Shown one piece after another: positions 1 through 7,520 of a DNA stretch of 64,000 bases (position 1 is the first letter of the stretch; each line of letters opens with the position of its first letter). Both the position numbers and the translations under genes were made by a program. The notes below the pieces were generated by a model. It searched no databases, was not told the DNA's origin, and saw nothing but the letters and a program-made list of their open reading frames with translations. Source of the stretch: Thiothrix sp. UBA5583 (GTDB lineage Bacteria > Pseudomonadota > Gammaproteobacteria > Thiotrichales > Thiotrichaceae); NCBI GenBank assembly GCA_002425225.1, contig DILV01000013.1:1-64000 (forward strand), written 5' to 3'.

Positions 1-21
1 CAGGTTAACTGACTGGCATTA

Positions 22-39
22 GGGCGTATTCCGGCTTTT
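22..39 (+). repeat. 18-nt direct repeat, copy 1 (upstream of DUF433 gene)
   Basis: The sequence GGGCGTATTCCGGCTTTT occurs here and again, identically, at 779-796. Each copy lies shortly upstream of a small toxin-antitoxin-type gene pair. A TATACT hexamer at 51-56 could be the -10 element of the first pair, but I see no good -35 box for it. Confidence 0.6.
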
Positions 40-108
40 CCCTTTTCTTGTATACTACACCCAGGAAGCTGGGCAGTATTGCCTTCGATTAATCAAGCAG
101 GTGGATAC

Positions 109-342
109 ATGGCAGTGGAGAATTTGTTGAGCCGTATCACAGTAGACGCTGACAAGTGTGGCGGTCGTCCTTGTGTCAGAGGGATGCGTATCCGTGTGCA
201 AGATATATTAGGGATGTTGGCGGAAGGGATGGAAACGACCGAAATCCTCGAAGACTACCCCTATCTGGAACGTGCCGACATCCGCGCCGTATTGATGTAT
301 GCTGCCCGTCAGTTTGACCACCCCGTGTTGTTGGCAGCCTAA
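109..342 (+). CDS. DUF433 family antitoxin-like protein
   Basis: This 77-residue protein has the DUF433 pattern: an N-terminal CGGRPCVRGMRIRV segment followed by a small helical domain (ILGMLAEGM, EDYPYLERADIRAVL). DUF433 proteins are VapB-type antitoxin-like, DNA-binding partners of PIN-like proteins. I chose the ATG at 109, preceded by a purine-rich CAGGTGG, over a TTG at 79 that would add ten residues without family similarity. The stop overlaps the ATG of the next gene as TAATG, so the two are translationally coupled. The pair is inferred to be a type II toxin-antitoxin-like module; activity is not shown by the sequence. Confidence 0.85.
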   Translation: MAVENLLSRITVDADKCGGRPCVRGMRIRVQDILGMLAEGMETTEILEDYPYLERADIRAVLMYAARQFDHPVLLAA

Positions 343-671
343 TGCGCTTCATTGTTGATGCCCAGTTGCCACCCGCGCTGGCGCGGTTTTTGGCAAGTTT
401 GGGCGAAGACGCTATTCATGTGCTGGATGCTGGCTTGTTGGAAGCGGTTGATAGTGAGATTTGGTCTTTCGCACTCGAAAATGATTGGGTCATTATCACC
501 AAAGATGACGACTTCCAGTTTCGCGCCTCTGTCAGTAAGCATTACCCCAAAATCGTCTGGGTACGTGTTGGTAATTGCTCCAAACAAAAACTGCTGGAAA
601 TTTTCAAGAAACACTGGACTGCCATCAAGCGCGAACTGGAAGCGGGAGCATTTTTAGTAGAGGTCGTTTGA
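342..671 (+). CDS. DUF5615 family PIN-like protein, putative toxin
   Basis: This 109-residue protein begins MRFIVDAQLPPALARFL and continues with GEDAIHVLD and VIITKDDDF, the acidic-residue pattern of DUF5615 (Mut7-C/PIN-like) proteins. These proteins are usually encoded directly after DUF433 genes, as here. The family is predicted to be nuclease-like, with conserved Asp residues (D6 and the DDD near residue 55) as likely metal ligands. It is coupled to the upstream gene by TAATG. It looks intact. A toxin role is inferred from context only. Confidence 0.85.
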   Translation: MRFIVDAQLPPALARFLASLGEDAIHVLDAGLLEAVDSEIWSFALENDWVIITKDDDFQFRASVSKHYPKIVWVRVGNCSKQKLLEIFKKHWTAIKRELEAGAFLVEVV

Positions 672-744
672 TCTTATCTTGCAGCGGTCGGATAACACAT
701 TTGAACACATTGGGGCATCGCGTGTAGTGAATGTAACAGGCGGT

Positions 745-759
745 GAAGTGATTCACTTC
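745..759. promoter_or_regulatory. Perfect 7-1-7 inverted repeat between the two small modules
   Basis: GAAGTGA-T-TCACTTC is a perfect palindrome with a one-base centre, in the 179-nt gap between the DUF5615 gene and the brnT remnant. It could be an operator for one of the antitoxins. No direct evidence links it to a regulator. Confidence 0.3.
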
Positions 760-778
760 CTGATGCATGATGTGCCGG

Positions 779-796
779 GGGCGTATTCCGGCTTTT
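779..796 (+). repeat. 18-nt direct repeat, copy 2 (upstream of brnT remnant)
   Basis: Identical to 22-39. It lies 54 nt upstream of the brnT start. The two copies bracket the DUF433/DUF5615 module, so they may mark a duplicated promoter segment or the scar of an insertion or recombination event. Confidence 0.6.
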
Positions 797-850
797 TCTT
801 TGGTGTGCGAAGCTGTTCTAATGTCTGCATATTGTATGTATGATTAACCG

Positions 851-1006
851 ATGAGAATCGAATACGACCCACGCAAAGCCGCTTCCAACCTGAAAAAGCA
901 CAAAGTCAGTTTTGAGGAAGCGGTTGAAAGCCTGCATGACCCGTTGGCGAGGGTAATTCCCGACCCTGATAAAGCCACCGCACGCGAGGCAGCACTTTAT
1001 GCGTAA
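851..1006 (+). pseudogene. brnT: BrnT-like toxin with an in-frame internal deletion
   Basis: The 51-residue frame starts with a clear BrnT N-terminus (MRIEYDPRKAASNLKKHKVSFEEA, here split as MRIEYDPRKAASNL and KKHKVSFEEA, then DPLARVIPDPD). It then runs straight into a typical BrnT C-terminus (KATAREAALYA). Family members are about 90 residues. The missing part is the central beta-sheet with the hydrophobic LLVVV-type strand and the RIISAR motif, so about 40 residues appear deleted without a frame change. Its stop overlaps the start of the BrnA gene by 8 nt, as in intact brnTA operons. The shortened product is unlikely to be an active ribonuclease toxin. Confidence 0.7.
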
Positions 1007-1274
1007 CGAATACGACTTCAGCCAGTCCAAACCGGCAAGTGAAGTTCCCCACTTGGCAAAGTTACAGGCACAAGGCGGCAAAACCCGCATCACCATGTAC
1101 GTGGATGATGATGTCTTGGCGGCTTTCCGCTCACAGGCAGAAGAGCAAGGCATTGGTTATCAGACCGCCATCAATCAGGTTTTGCGCCATTACTTACATC
1201 AAGGTGAATCGGCGTTGGAAAGCCTGCTACGCAAAGTCATCCGTGAAGAGATGCAAATACGGGACGGACTCTGA
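999..1274 (+). CDS. brnA: BrnA family antitoxin
   Basis: This 91-residue protein has the BrnA pattern: an N-terminal toxin-binding tail (MRNEYDFSQSKP), then KTRITMYVDDDVLAAFR and GYQTAINQVLRHYL, a ribbon-helix-helix DNA-binding domain. BrnA normally neutralises BrnT and represses the brnTA promoter. Here it looks intact while its BrnT partner has lost its core, so it may now be an orphan repressor or antitoxin. It overlaps the brnT remnant by 8 nt. Confidence 0.85.
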   Translation: MRNEYDFSQSKPASEVPHLAKLQAQGGKTRITMYVDDDVLAAFRSQAEEQGIGYQTAINQVLRHYLHQGESALESLLRKVIREEMQIRDGL

Positions 1275-1328
1275 GCGGACAAGTGGTCGGCGCACTGTCG
1301 GGAAGCTGGTCGTGCCAGTCATAAAACT

Positions 1329-1353
1329 TATCGACAGAAGTTATCTGTCGATA
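1329..1353. promoter_or_regulatory. 9-bp inverted repeat upstream of the UbiH-type gene
   Basis: TATCGACAG and CTGTCGATA are perfect complements separated by 7 nt. They lie in the 129-nt gap before the hydroxylase gene. There is no T-tract, so this is not a typical intrinsic terminator. It could be an operator or a weak transcript end for brnA. Confidence 0.3.
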
Positions 1354-1403
1354 GCCACCAAAATATGATAAATATATTCAACGCCCTAAGCAGGGGAAAT
1401 CCC

Positions 1404-2618
1404 ATGTTTGATGTCCTGATCGTCGGTGGCGGCATGGTAGGCGCAAGCCTCGCCGTAGCCCTCAAACCCTTGAAACTGAAAGTCGGCCTGATCGAAGCCT
1501 ACAACTTCGGCGTGGCGGAACAGCCCAGTTACGATGACCGTTCCATTGCGTTGTCGTATGGTTCCAGCCGTATCTATCAAGGCATGGGCATCTGGGGCAA
1601 ATTGCGTTCCGGGGTGGAAAGCATCCAGCATATCCACGTTTCCGACCGGGGGCATTTCGGTGCTGCCCGCATGGAGGCCACGGAAGAAAATGTGCCTGCA
1701 CTGGGTTATGTGGTGGAAAGCCGGGTACTGGGCAAGCTGCTATACGATGAATTGGCTACCGGCGAGATTGCCTTGCTTGTTCCGGCAAAGGTGTACGGGG
1801 TGGAACAGTCTGCTGATAGTGTGCAGGTTCAAATCGAGCGCAATGGTGTGGTGGATACCCTGCAAACCCGCTTGCTGGTGGTATCCGACGGGCGCGATTC
1901 CAGTGTGCGTGAAGCGCTCGGCATTGACAGCATCCGCAGCGAATACCACCAGACTGCCCTGATTGCCAATGTCACCACCTCGGAACCGCACCGCAATACG
2001 GCTTACGAACGTTTCACTGCCAACGGCCCGTTGGCTTTGTTGCCACTGACTGAAGGGCGCTATTCACTGGTGTGGACACATCGGGATGACGAGGTAGCCA
2101 ATACCTTGCAACTTGATGATGCCGACTTTCTGCGCAAATTGCAGTTGGAATTCGGTTATCGGCAAGGTGCTTTCACCAAAGTGGGGCAACGTGCTGCCTA
2201 TCCGCTGGTGTTGCAGAAAGCCGTCAAGGAAGTGGCAGGGCGTGCGGTGGTGATTGGTAATGCTTCCCACGCATTGCATCCGGTGACAGGGCAGGGGTTG
2301 AACCTGGGGCTGCGGGATGTGGCGCAACTGGCTGATTTGTTAGCAGAAACGGTATTGGCGAACAGTGACCCCGGTGCGGCAGACTTGCTGGCACGTTATC
2401 AGCGTTTGCGCGAACCGGATCACCAGTCCGTAGTGCGCTACACCGATACGCTGGTGCGGGTATTTTCCAATGATTTTGCGCCGCTGGCACATGCGCGGGC
2501 GGCAGGTTTGATGGCAGTTGACCGGATTGCGCTCTTGCGTCACTGGAATGCACGGCAAGGTATGGGCGTGCGGCAACGGCAAACGCGACTGGCACGTGGA
2601 CTGGGGCTAAAACAATGA
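1404..2618 (+). CDS. ubiH: UbiH-type FAD-dependent ubiquinone biosynthesis hydroxylase
   Basis: This 404-residue flavoprotein monooxygenase opens with the dinucleotide-binding motif VLIVGGGMVGASLA. It carries DDRSIALS and HIHVSDRGHFG, characteristic of 2-octaprenyl-6-methoxyphenol hydroxylase, and the second FAD motif AVVIGNASHALHPVTGQGLNLGL near residue 290 (shown as GNASHALHPVTGQGLNLGL). UbiH introduces a ring hydroxyl in ubiquinone synthesis at the inner membrane. I chose the ATG at 1404, preceded by CAGGGGAAA, over an upstream ATG at 1365. Its stop overlaps the next gene by 4 nt (ATGA). A second family member lies at 58802-59965. The UbiH assignment within the UbiH/UbiF/UbiI group is likely but not certain. 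Confidence 0.87.
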   Translation: MFDVLIVGGGMVGASLAVALKPLKLKVGLIEAYNFGVAEQPSYDDRSIALSYGSSRIYQGMGIWGKLRSGVESIQHIHVSDRGHFGAARMEATEENVPALGYVVESRVLGKLLYDELATGEIALLVPAKVYGVEQSADSVQVQIERNGVVDTLQTRLLVVSDGRDSSVREALGIDSIRSEYHQTALIANVTTSEPHRNTAYERFTANGPLALLPLTEGRYSLVWTHRDDEVANTLQLDDADFLRKLQLEFGYRQGAFTKVGQRAAYPLVLQKAVKEVAGRAVVIGNASHALHPVTGQGLNLGLRDVAQLADLLAETVLANSDPGAADLLARYQRLREPDHQSVVRYTDTLVRVFSNDFAPLAHARAAGLMAVDRIALLRHWNARQGMGVRQRQTRLARGLGLKQ

Positions 2619-3262
2619 ACATGACAACAGGGGTGGAAACGTTACTGGATCGGGTTGATGTGGAGGCTGTTGCCGATGCATTGGCTGATCAGGGCTGGGT
2701 AGTGTTGCCAGCGTTGTTGCCGCTGGATCAGGTGCGTGAATTGCGGAAGCAGGCACAGGCACAATGGGATGCAGGTGAATTCCATGCTGCTGGTATCGGG
2801 CGTGGGCAGGAACTGAATGTCAACGAATCCATCCGCACGGATCAGGTGCAATGGCTGGAGCGGGCAGCATCCGGTGCATTGGCGGATTACCAGCATTTCA
2901 TCGAAGACCTGCGCCAAAATCTCAACCGTTTGCTGTATCTGGGCTTATTTGAGTTTGAAGCGCATTTTGCGGTGTACCCGCCAGGTGCTTTCTACAAACG
3001 TCATTTGGACAATTTTCGGGGAACCAGCGCCCGCCTAGTCACAGCAGTGCTGTACCTGAATGAGGATTGGCGCGAAAGTGATTGCGGGCAATTGCGCTTT
3101 TACACCGATGGCTCAGATGGCGGCGAATACATCGACATTTTTCCTCATGCAGGCACGCTGGTGCTGTTCCGCAGTGCACGCTTTTGGCACGAAGTCATGC
3201 CTGCACGGCGTGAGCGCTTTAGCATGACTGGCTGGTTGCGTGAACGGGGCAACACGTTTTAG
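2615..3262 (+). CDS. 2OG-Fe(II) oxygenase family protein
   Basis: This 215-residue protein has the iron-binding triad of 2-oxoglutarate dioxygenases: H130-x-D132 in YKRHLDNF and H192 in FWHEVMP, with R202 ten residues later as the likely 2OG ligand. The layout matches the prolyl-4-hydroxylase-like superfamily; the substrate cannot be told from sequence. It is translationally coupled to the UbiH-type gene (ATGA overlap). Its 3' end overlaps the convergent FMN oxidoreductase gene by 4 nt. An O2-dependent step linked to quinone metabolism is possible but is only inference. Confidence 0.85.
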   Translation: MNMTTGVETLLDRVDVEAVADALADQGWVVLPALLPLDQVRELRKQAQAQWDAGEFHAAGIGRGQELNVNESIRTDQVQWLERAASGALADYQHFIEDLRQNLNRLLYLGLFEFEAHFAVYPPGAFYKRHLDNFRGTSARLVTAVLYLNEDWRESDCGQLRFYTDGSDGGEYIDIFPHAGTLVLFRSARFWHEVMPARRERFSMTGWLRERGNTF

Positions 3263-4773
3263 CCTGTTTCTTCCGCTGGTTTTTCGCTGCGTTTGGGGTA
3301 GGGGTAAAGCTGATCCAGCGGCAGTATTTTGCCGTCCGGCTGCACGATGCGGCAGTGCTGGCGGCGCAATTCACGAGGCTCGTGTACCCCACAAGAATGC
3401 GCAATGGTTTCCACTTCATGCACCAGATTCTGGTGGTAACTGGCAACGCGGGTGGCCTTGTCTTCTACCACCAAACCTTTTTGCAGGCGTGGATTATGGG
3501 TGGTAATGCCGGTTGGGCAGGTATTCTTGTTGCACTGCATGGCCTGAATGCAACCCAGCGCAAACATGAAACCACGCCCGCTGTTGACGAAATCAGCCCC
3601 GGCGCACAGTGCCCACGCCACTTGTGAGGGATTTAGCAATTTGCCAGCGGCAATAATGCGAATACGTTCACGCAGGCCAAACTTGTAGAGCATGTCGACC
3701 ACGTTCGGCAGGGATTCCTGGATCGGCAACCCCACATAATCCAGCAGACTCATTGGGGCAGCACCTGTGCCACCATCGCCACTGTCGAGGGTGATGAAAT
3801 CGGGGGCGCTTTCCATGCCGCGCCGGTTGATTTCATGGCACAGTTTTTCCAGCCAGCGGTAGCCGCCAACCACGGCCTTGAAGCCCACAGGCTTGCCTGT
3901 CACCTCGCGGATACGGTTCAGCATGTCCAGCAAATCTTGTTCGTCACTGATTTCCGGGTGACGGTTGGGGCTGATGGAGGCTTGATGTGCTGGAATGCCG
4001 CGAATCAGGGCGATTTCTTCCGTGACTTTTTCCGCAGGCAGGATGCCACCCTTGCCGGGTTTTGCACCCTGACTGAGTTTCAGCTCAAACATTTTCACTT
4101 GCGGAATGGCAGCCACTTCACGCAGTTTGGCATCGCTAAGGTTGCCTTCCAGATCGCGTACCCCGTATTTCGCTGTACCGATCTGGAAAACGACATCACA
4201 ACCGCCCTCCAGATGGGCAGGGGCAAGACCGCCTTCGCCGGTATTCAACCAGCAGCCCGCCTGTTTGGCACCACGCGACAGGGCGCGGATGGCAGGATTG
4301 GATAGCGCACCGTAACTCATCGCAGAAATGTTGAAAAACGCGGGGGCATCATACGGTTCGCGGCAATAGGGGCCGACACGGCGCGGCTGGGTGGGGGCGG
4401 TATCGCTATCCAGCACCGGGTAAGCGCAGTTGACGAAAATGGTCGTCCCCGGTGCGTTGAGGTTGATGGTTGAGCCGAACGCAACCGTAGTATCAATGTT
4501 TTTCGCCGCTCGGTAGACCCACGAGCGTTGGGCACGGTTGAAGGGCATTTCCTCCCGATCCATCGCAAAGAAGTACTGGCGCAGAAACTCGCCCAGATGT
4601 TCCAGCCAGTAGCGAAAATGCCCAATGACCGGATAATTGCGCAAAATGGCACTTTTGGTCTGGCGGGTATCGTGCAGGTAAACGCCGATACCCAGTAGGA
4701 TGGCGACCCCGATCACAACGATGAACAGAGCCGCAAGCAATTCAAGCAATGTGAAAAAGAGGCTGCCGCCCAT
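3259..4773 (-). CDS. FMN-binding glutamate synthase family protein, membrane-anchored
   Basis: This 504-residue protein has an N-terminal hydrophobic helix (about residues 5-28) followed by a glutamate-synthase central/FMN domain. Visible motifs are FNISAMSYGALS, NTGEGGLAPAH, GAKPGKGG and TLDSGDGGTGAAP. A Cys cluster (CIQAMQCNKNTCPTG) is equivalent to the iron-sulfur ligands of GltB. It lacks the amidotransferase and C-terminal domains of full GltB, as is usual for this stand-alone family, so glutamate synthesis should not be assumed. The ATG at 4773 overlaps the TGA of the upstream transglycosylase gene as TGATG; a TTG one codon earlier is an alternative. Confidence 0.88.
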   Translation of the reverse strand: MGGSLFFTLLELLAALFIVVIGVAILLGIGVYLHDTRQTKSAILRNYPVIGHFRYWLEHLGEFLRQYFFAMDREEMPFNRAQRSWVYRAAKNIDTTVAFGSTINLNAPGTTIFVNCAYPVLDSDTAPTQPRRVGPYCREPYDAPAFFNISAMSYGALSNPAIRALSRGAKQAGCWLNTGEGGLAPAHLEGGCDVVFQIGTAKYGVRDLEGNLSDAKLREVAAIPQVKMFELKLSQGAKPGKGGILPAEKVTEEIALIRGIPAHQASISPNRHPEISDEQDLLDMLNRIREVTGKPVGFKAVVGGYRWLEKLCHEINRRGMESAPDFITLDSGDGGTGAAPMSLLDYVGLPIQESLPNVVDMLYKFGLRERIRIIAAGKLLNPSQVAWALCAGADFVNSGRGFMFALGCIQAMQCNKNTCPTGITTHNPRLQKGLVVEDKATRVASYHQNLVHEVETIAHSCGVHEPRELRRQHCRIVQPDGKILPLDQLYPYPKRSEKPAEETG

Positions 4774-5417
4774 CAATAATTATCCCACGGCCAATGCTCC
4801 GGGGTTTTGGTCGCGGAGGGAGCCTGGTTGCGGTAGGAGGCATGTATAACCCTGACCTGAGGCTGCGTCTTTGCTTTTGCTACCGCCTGTGGTTTTGCTG
4901 TGCGGGTGCGCCCGCTGCTGGCCAGCTTGCTGTAAGCATTCAGGACGCGGCGGCTATAGGTGGCGGTTTCCTCGAAGGGGACATGAACACCGTATTCGTC
5001 AACACGCCCTTCACCTGCGTTATAGGCGGCTACGGCATGGGGAATGCTGCCACCGTAACGGTTGAGCAACCAGCGCAGGTAGCGGGTTCCACCCTCAATA
5101 TTTTCTGCCGGATCGAAACGGTCACTAACTCCGAAACGTTTGGCTGTTGCCGGGATCAGTTGCATCAGGCCACCAGCACCCTTGTGGGAACGGGCTTCAT
5201 TCTGGAAACAGCTTTCGGCGGTGATGATGGCGGTGATCAGGGCGGGGTTGATGCGGTACTTGATAGCGGCATCGGTGATGACATCATTGTAGACACTGGC
5301 TTTCTGGCGTAACACGTTCACGTGTTGCTGATCGCAGGAACCTGCAAAGGCGTTGGCTGACATGCTCAACAAGGCGGCTAACACACCAAACCGCTGGATA
5401 AGTTTCTTTATTCTCAT
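4773..5417 (-). CDS. Lytic transglycosylase (SLT domain), exported
   Basis: This 214-residue protein has a signal peptide (MRIKKLIQRFGVLAALLSMS, then ANAFAGS). Its SLT goose-type lysozyme domain has catalytic E68 in TAESCF, GGLMQLIPATAKRFGV, and the AYNAGEGRVD motif. It would cleave peptidoglycan glycan strands in the periplasm, producing anhydro-muropeptides. The ATG at 5417 is chosen because it begins the signal peptide; an upstream extension would run over the divergent bioA promoter. A paralogue lies at 19190-20035. It is coupled to the FMN oxidoreductase gene by TGATG, an unexplained pairing. Confidence 0.88.
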   Translation of the reverse strand: MRIKKLIQRFGVLAALLSMSANAFAGSCDQQHVNVLRQKASVYNDVITDAAIKYRINPALITAIITAESCFQNEARSHKGAGGLMQLIPATAKRFGVSDRFDPAENIEGGTRYLRWLLNRYGGSIPHAVAAYNAGEGRVDEYGVHVPFEETATYSRRVLNAYSKLASSGRTRTAKPQAVAKAKTQPQVRVIHASYRNQAPSATKTPEHWPWDNY

Positions 5418-5446
5418 GGATAAACTACGTTCACTACTCGGTAAAA

Positions 5447-5475
5447 CTGACACGGAGAGGATTCTAGACCATAAT
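5447..5475 (+). promoter_or_regulatory. Sigma-70 promoter for bioA
   Basis: CTGACA at 5447-5452 and CATAAT at 5470-5475 each match five of six consensus bases and have an ideal 17-bp spacer. Transcription would start near 5482. This supports the GTG at 5512 as the bioA start, and rejects upstream ATGs at 5353 and 5416, which would precede the transcript. Confidence 0.7.
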
Positions 5476-5511
5476 TTTCGGAACCAGCAAGATTTGTTAC
5501 CGGAACAAGAT

Positions 5512-6816
5512 GTGTCTGATACGTTAATTTTTGATCGCCGCCATGTCTGGCATCCTTTCACTCAGGAGCAAACAGCACCTGATCCCATCGAAATCGTCGC
5601 TGCTAGCGGTATGCGTTTGCAGGCAGCAGACGGGCGGGAATTCCTCGATCTGATTTCCTCCTGGTGGGTGAATATTCACGGTCATGCCCACCCAACCATT
5701 GCCGCCGCCATTGCCAGACAGGCGCAGACGCTGGAACAGGTCATTTTCGCCGGATTCACTCATCAGCCTGCCGTGCAGCTTGCTACTGAGCTGGTGCAGC
5801 GCCTGCCACAGGGGCTGACACGGATCTTTTTCAGCGATGATGGTTCCACCGCTGTAGAAGTGTCACTAAAAATTGCGCTGCAATACTGGCGTAATCAGGG
5901 TGAGAGCCAGCGTACCCGTTTTCTCGCATTTACCGGTGGCTACCACGGCGATACTGTTGGGGCAATGTCAGCAGGCAGGGGCAGTCACTTTTTCGATACC
6001 TACGGCAGTTTGTTGTTTGAGGTCGGTTTGTTGCCATTCCCGGAAACTTGGGAAGGCGATACCGGGGTAGAAGCCCGTGAGCAAGCTGCCCTGACGTGTT
6101 TGGAAACCTGTCTCGCTGATCATGGCAATAGCATTGCAGCGGTAATCATTGAGCCGTTGGTGCAAGGTTCTGCCGGAATGCGCATGTGTCGCCCGCAATT
6201 CCTGCAAGCACTGGCTAAACGGTTGCGTGCGGCGGGTATCCTGCTGATTTTCGATGAGGTGATGACGGGCTTCGGGCGTACTGGGGCACTGTTTGCCAGT
6301 CTCAAGGCACAAGTGACACCGGATATGATCTGCCTGTCCAAAGGGCTGACAGCGGGTTTTCTGCCTATGTCTGTCACCGTGGTGCGTGAAGAGGTTTATG
6401 CTGCGTTTCTGGGCGAAACTTTTGACCGGGCATTGGTGCACGGGCATTCCTTTACCGCCAACCCACTCGGTTGCGCGGCAGCACTGGCCTCCTTGCAAGT
6501 CTTCGAGGATGAGCAAACCCTGGCAAAACTGCCGCAGATCGAAACATGGCAAAGGCAGGGCATGGCAACCTTGGTAGATCATCCACTAGTGCAACGGGTA
6601 CGGGTGATGGGCACCATTGCGGCTTTCGATGTGGTCGCCAGCGATGCGGGTTACAGCTCTGGCATAGGGGCAAAACTCAAGGCATTTTTCCATGAACGTG
6701 GGCTGTTACTGCGGCCATTGGGCAATGTGGTGTACCTGTTGCCTCCGTATTGTGTGGAAGAGGCAGAACTGGCTCATGCTTATCAGGTGATTGGGCAAGC
6801 GTTACAGACCCTGTAA
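5512..6816 (+). CDS. bioA: Adenosylmethionine-8-amino-7-oxononanoate aminotransferase
   Basis: BioA converts 7-keto-8-aminopelargonate to 7,8-diaminopelargonate in biotin synthesis, using SAM as amino donor and PLP as cofactor. Visible motifs are FDRRHVWHPFTQ at the N-terminus, SSWWVNIHGHAHP, GGYHGDT, the Asp loop LLIFDEVMTGFGRTG, and the PLP lysine in CLSKGLTAG. The proposed GTG start at 5512, preceded by GGAA, gives 434 residues, close to the usual 430, and sits just downstream of the predicted promoter. A TTG at 5494 is an alternative. No other bio gene is adjacent. Confidence 0.92.
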   Translation: MSDTLIFDRRHVWHPFTQEQTAPDPIEIVAASGMRLQAADGREFLDLISSWWVNIHGHAHPTIAAAIARQAQTLEQVIFAGFTHQPAVQLATELVQRLPQGLTRIFFSDDGSTAVEVSLKIALQYWRNQGESQRTRFLAFTGGYHGDTVGAMSAGRGSHFFDTYGSLLFEVGLLPFPETWEGDTGVEAREQAALTCLETCLADHGNSIAAVIIEPLVQGSAGMRMCRPQFLQALAKRLRAAGILLIFDEVMTGFGRTGALFASLKAQVTPDMICLSKGLTAGFLPMSVTVVREEVYAAFLGETFDRALVHGHSFTANPLGCAAALASLQVFEDEQTLAKLPQIETWQRQGMATLVDHPLVQRVRVMGTIAAFDVVASDAGYSSGIGAKLKAFFHERGLLLRPLGNVVYLLPPYCVEEAELAHAYQVIGQALQTL

Positions 6817-6845
6817 AAAAAGTTCCTGACAGCCACAAAAAAATC

Positions 6846-6874
6846 TTTACATTAGAGAATTCTAATATTAATAT
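6846..6874 (+). promoter_or_regulatory. Putative promoter of the sulfur-globule-like gene
   Basis: TTTACA at 6846-6851 and TAATAT at 6869-6874 are 17 bp apart. The -10 match is only four of six. The AT-rich region and the strong AGGAGA ribosome-binding site at 6911-6916 suggest high expression. Confidence 0.4.
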
Positions 6875-6924
6875 TGTCTCATATTCAAACATACTTGAAA
6901 CAACAAGCTTAGGAGACAAGATTT

Positions 6925-7395
6925 ATGAAACTGCAAACTATCGCTTTCGCTGCCCTGATCGCTTTTTCTGGCGCTGCTTCTGCTGAATTCTTTGATGGCT
7001 TCGACAACGGTTCCGGTTACGGCAATGGTTACGGCAACGGCACAGGTACTACCGCTGCTAACGGCAACACCTATGGCAATGGCAACGGCGATGTAAACGG
7101 CTGGGGTCGTGGCAAAGGCACTGCTGACGGTGAAGTTGAATTCAGCATCAACTTCAAAGGCAAAGGCAAAACCGACATGAATACCGACATGGCTGCTAAC
7201 GGCAAAGGCAACGGTGACTGGTACGGCGCTGGCAATGGCTATGGTTACGGCAATGGCAGCGGCAACGGTTATGGTTACAACAACTTTGCGAAAGAAGGTT
7301 ACGGCGTTCCAATGATGGCTCCACAAATGCCGGTAGCCGTTCAGCCTCAGCAAGCGCCTGTAGCTGCTCCAGCAGCTCCTGCTGCTGCCCAATAA
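6925..7395 (+). CDS. Sulfur globule family-like secreted Gly/Asn-rich protein
   Basis: This 156-residue protein has a clear signal peptide (MKLQTIAFAALIAFSGAASA). The mature part is dominated by Gly, Asn and Tyr in GYGNG-type repeats, with a central FSINFKGKGK segment and a Pro/Ala/Gln-rich tail. This layout resembles the Sgp proteins that coat periplasmic sulfur globules in sulfur-oxidising gammaproteobacteria. The assignment rests on composition and the repeat style, not a catalytic motif, so another structural secreted protein is possible. It has a strong ribosome-binding site and its own terminator, and so appears monocistronic. Confidence 0.65.
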   Translation: MKLQTIAFAALIAFSGAASAEFFDGFDNGSGYGNGYGNGTGTTAANGNTYGNGNGDVNGWGRGKGTADGEVEFSINFKGKGKTDMNTDMAANGKGNGDWYGAGNGYGYGNGSGNGYGYNNFAKEGYGVPMMAPQMPVAVQPQQAPVAAPAAPAAAQ

Positions 7396-7420
7396 GCAGA
7401 TTTTGTCATCGAAATCGTGC

Positions 7421-7447
7421 AAAGGCGTCCTGCGGGGCGCCTTTTTT
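7421..7447 (+). terminator. Rho-independent terminator after the sulfur-globule-like gene
   Basis: AAAGGCG (7421-7427) pairs with CGCCTTT (7438-7444) and the 3' arm runs into a T-tract. It separates this gene from trpB. Confidence 0.75.
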
Positions 7448-7520
7448 GTTATATGGATAGCTGATTCGGCTTATGGTAACGTACCCGGTTTTTACGACCC
7501 ACACGCAGGAGCGCGGTGAA

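Noticed and set aside
731-843. A short frame through 731-843 reading VNVTGGEVIHFLMH and on to GVRSCSNVCILYV
   Set aside because: It looked protein-like but has no start with a ribosome-binding site and matches no family I can name; treated as intergenic.
5353-5511. Upstream ATG starts for bioA
   Set aside because: They overlap the divergent transglycosylase gene or precede the predicted bioA promoter; the GTG at 5512 gives the normal family length.
5968-6582. Long open frame antisense to bioA
   Set aside because: Shadow of bioA with no domain, start context or neighbouring operon.
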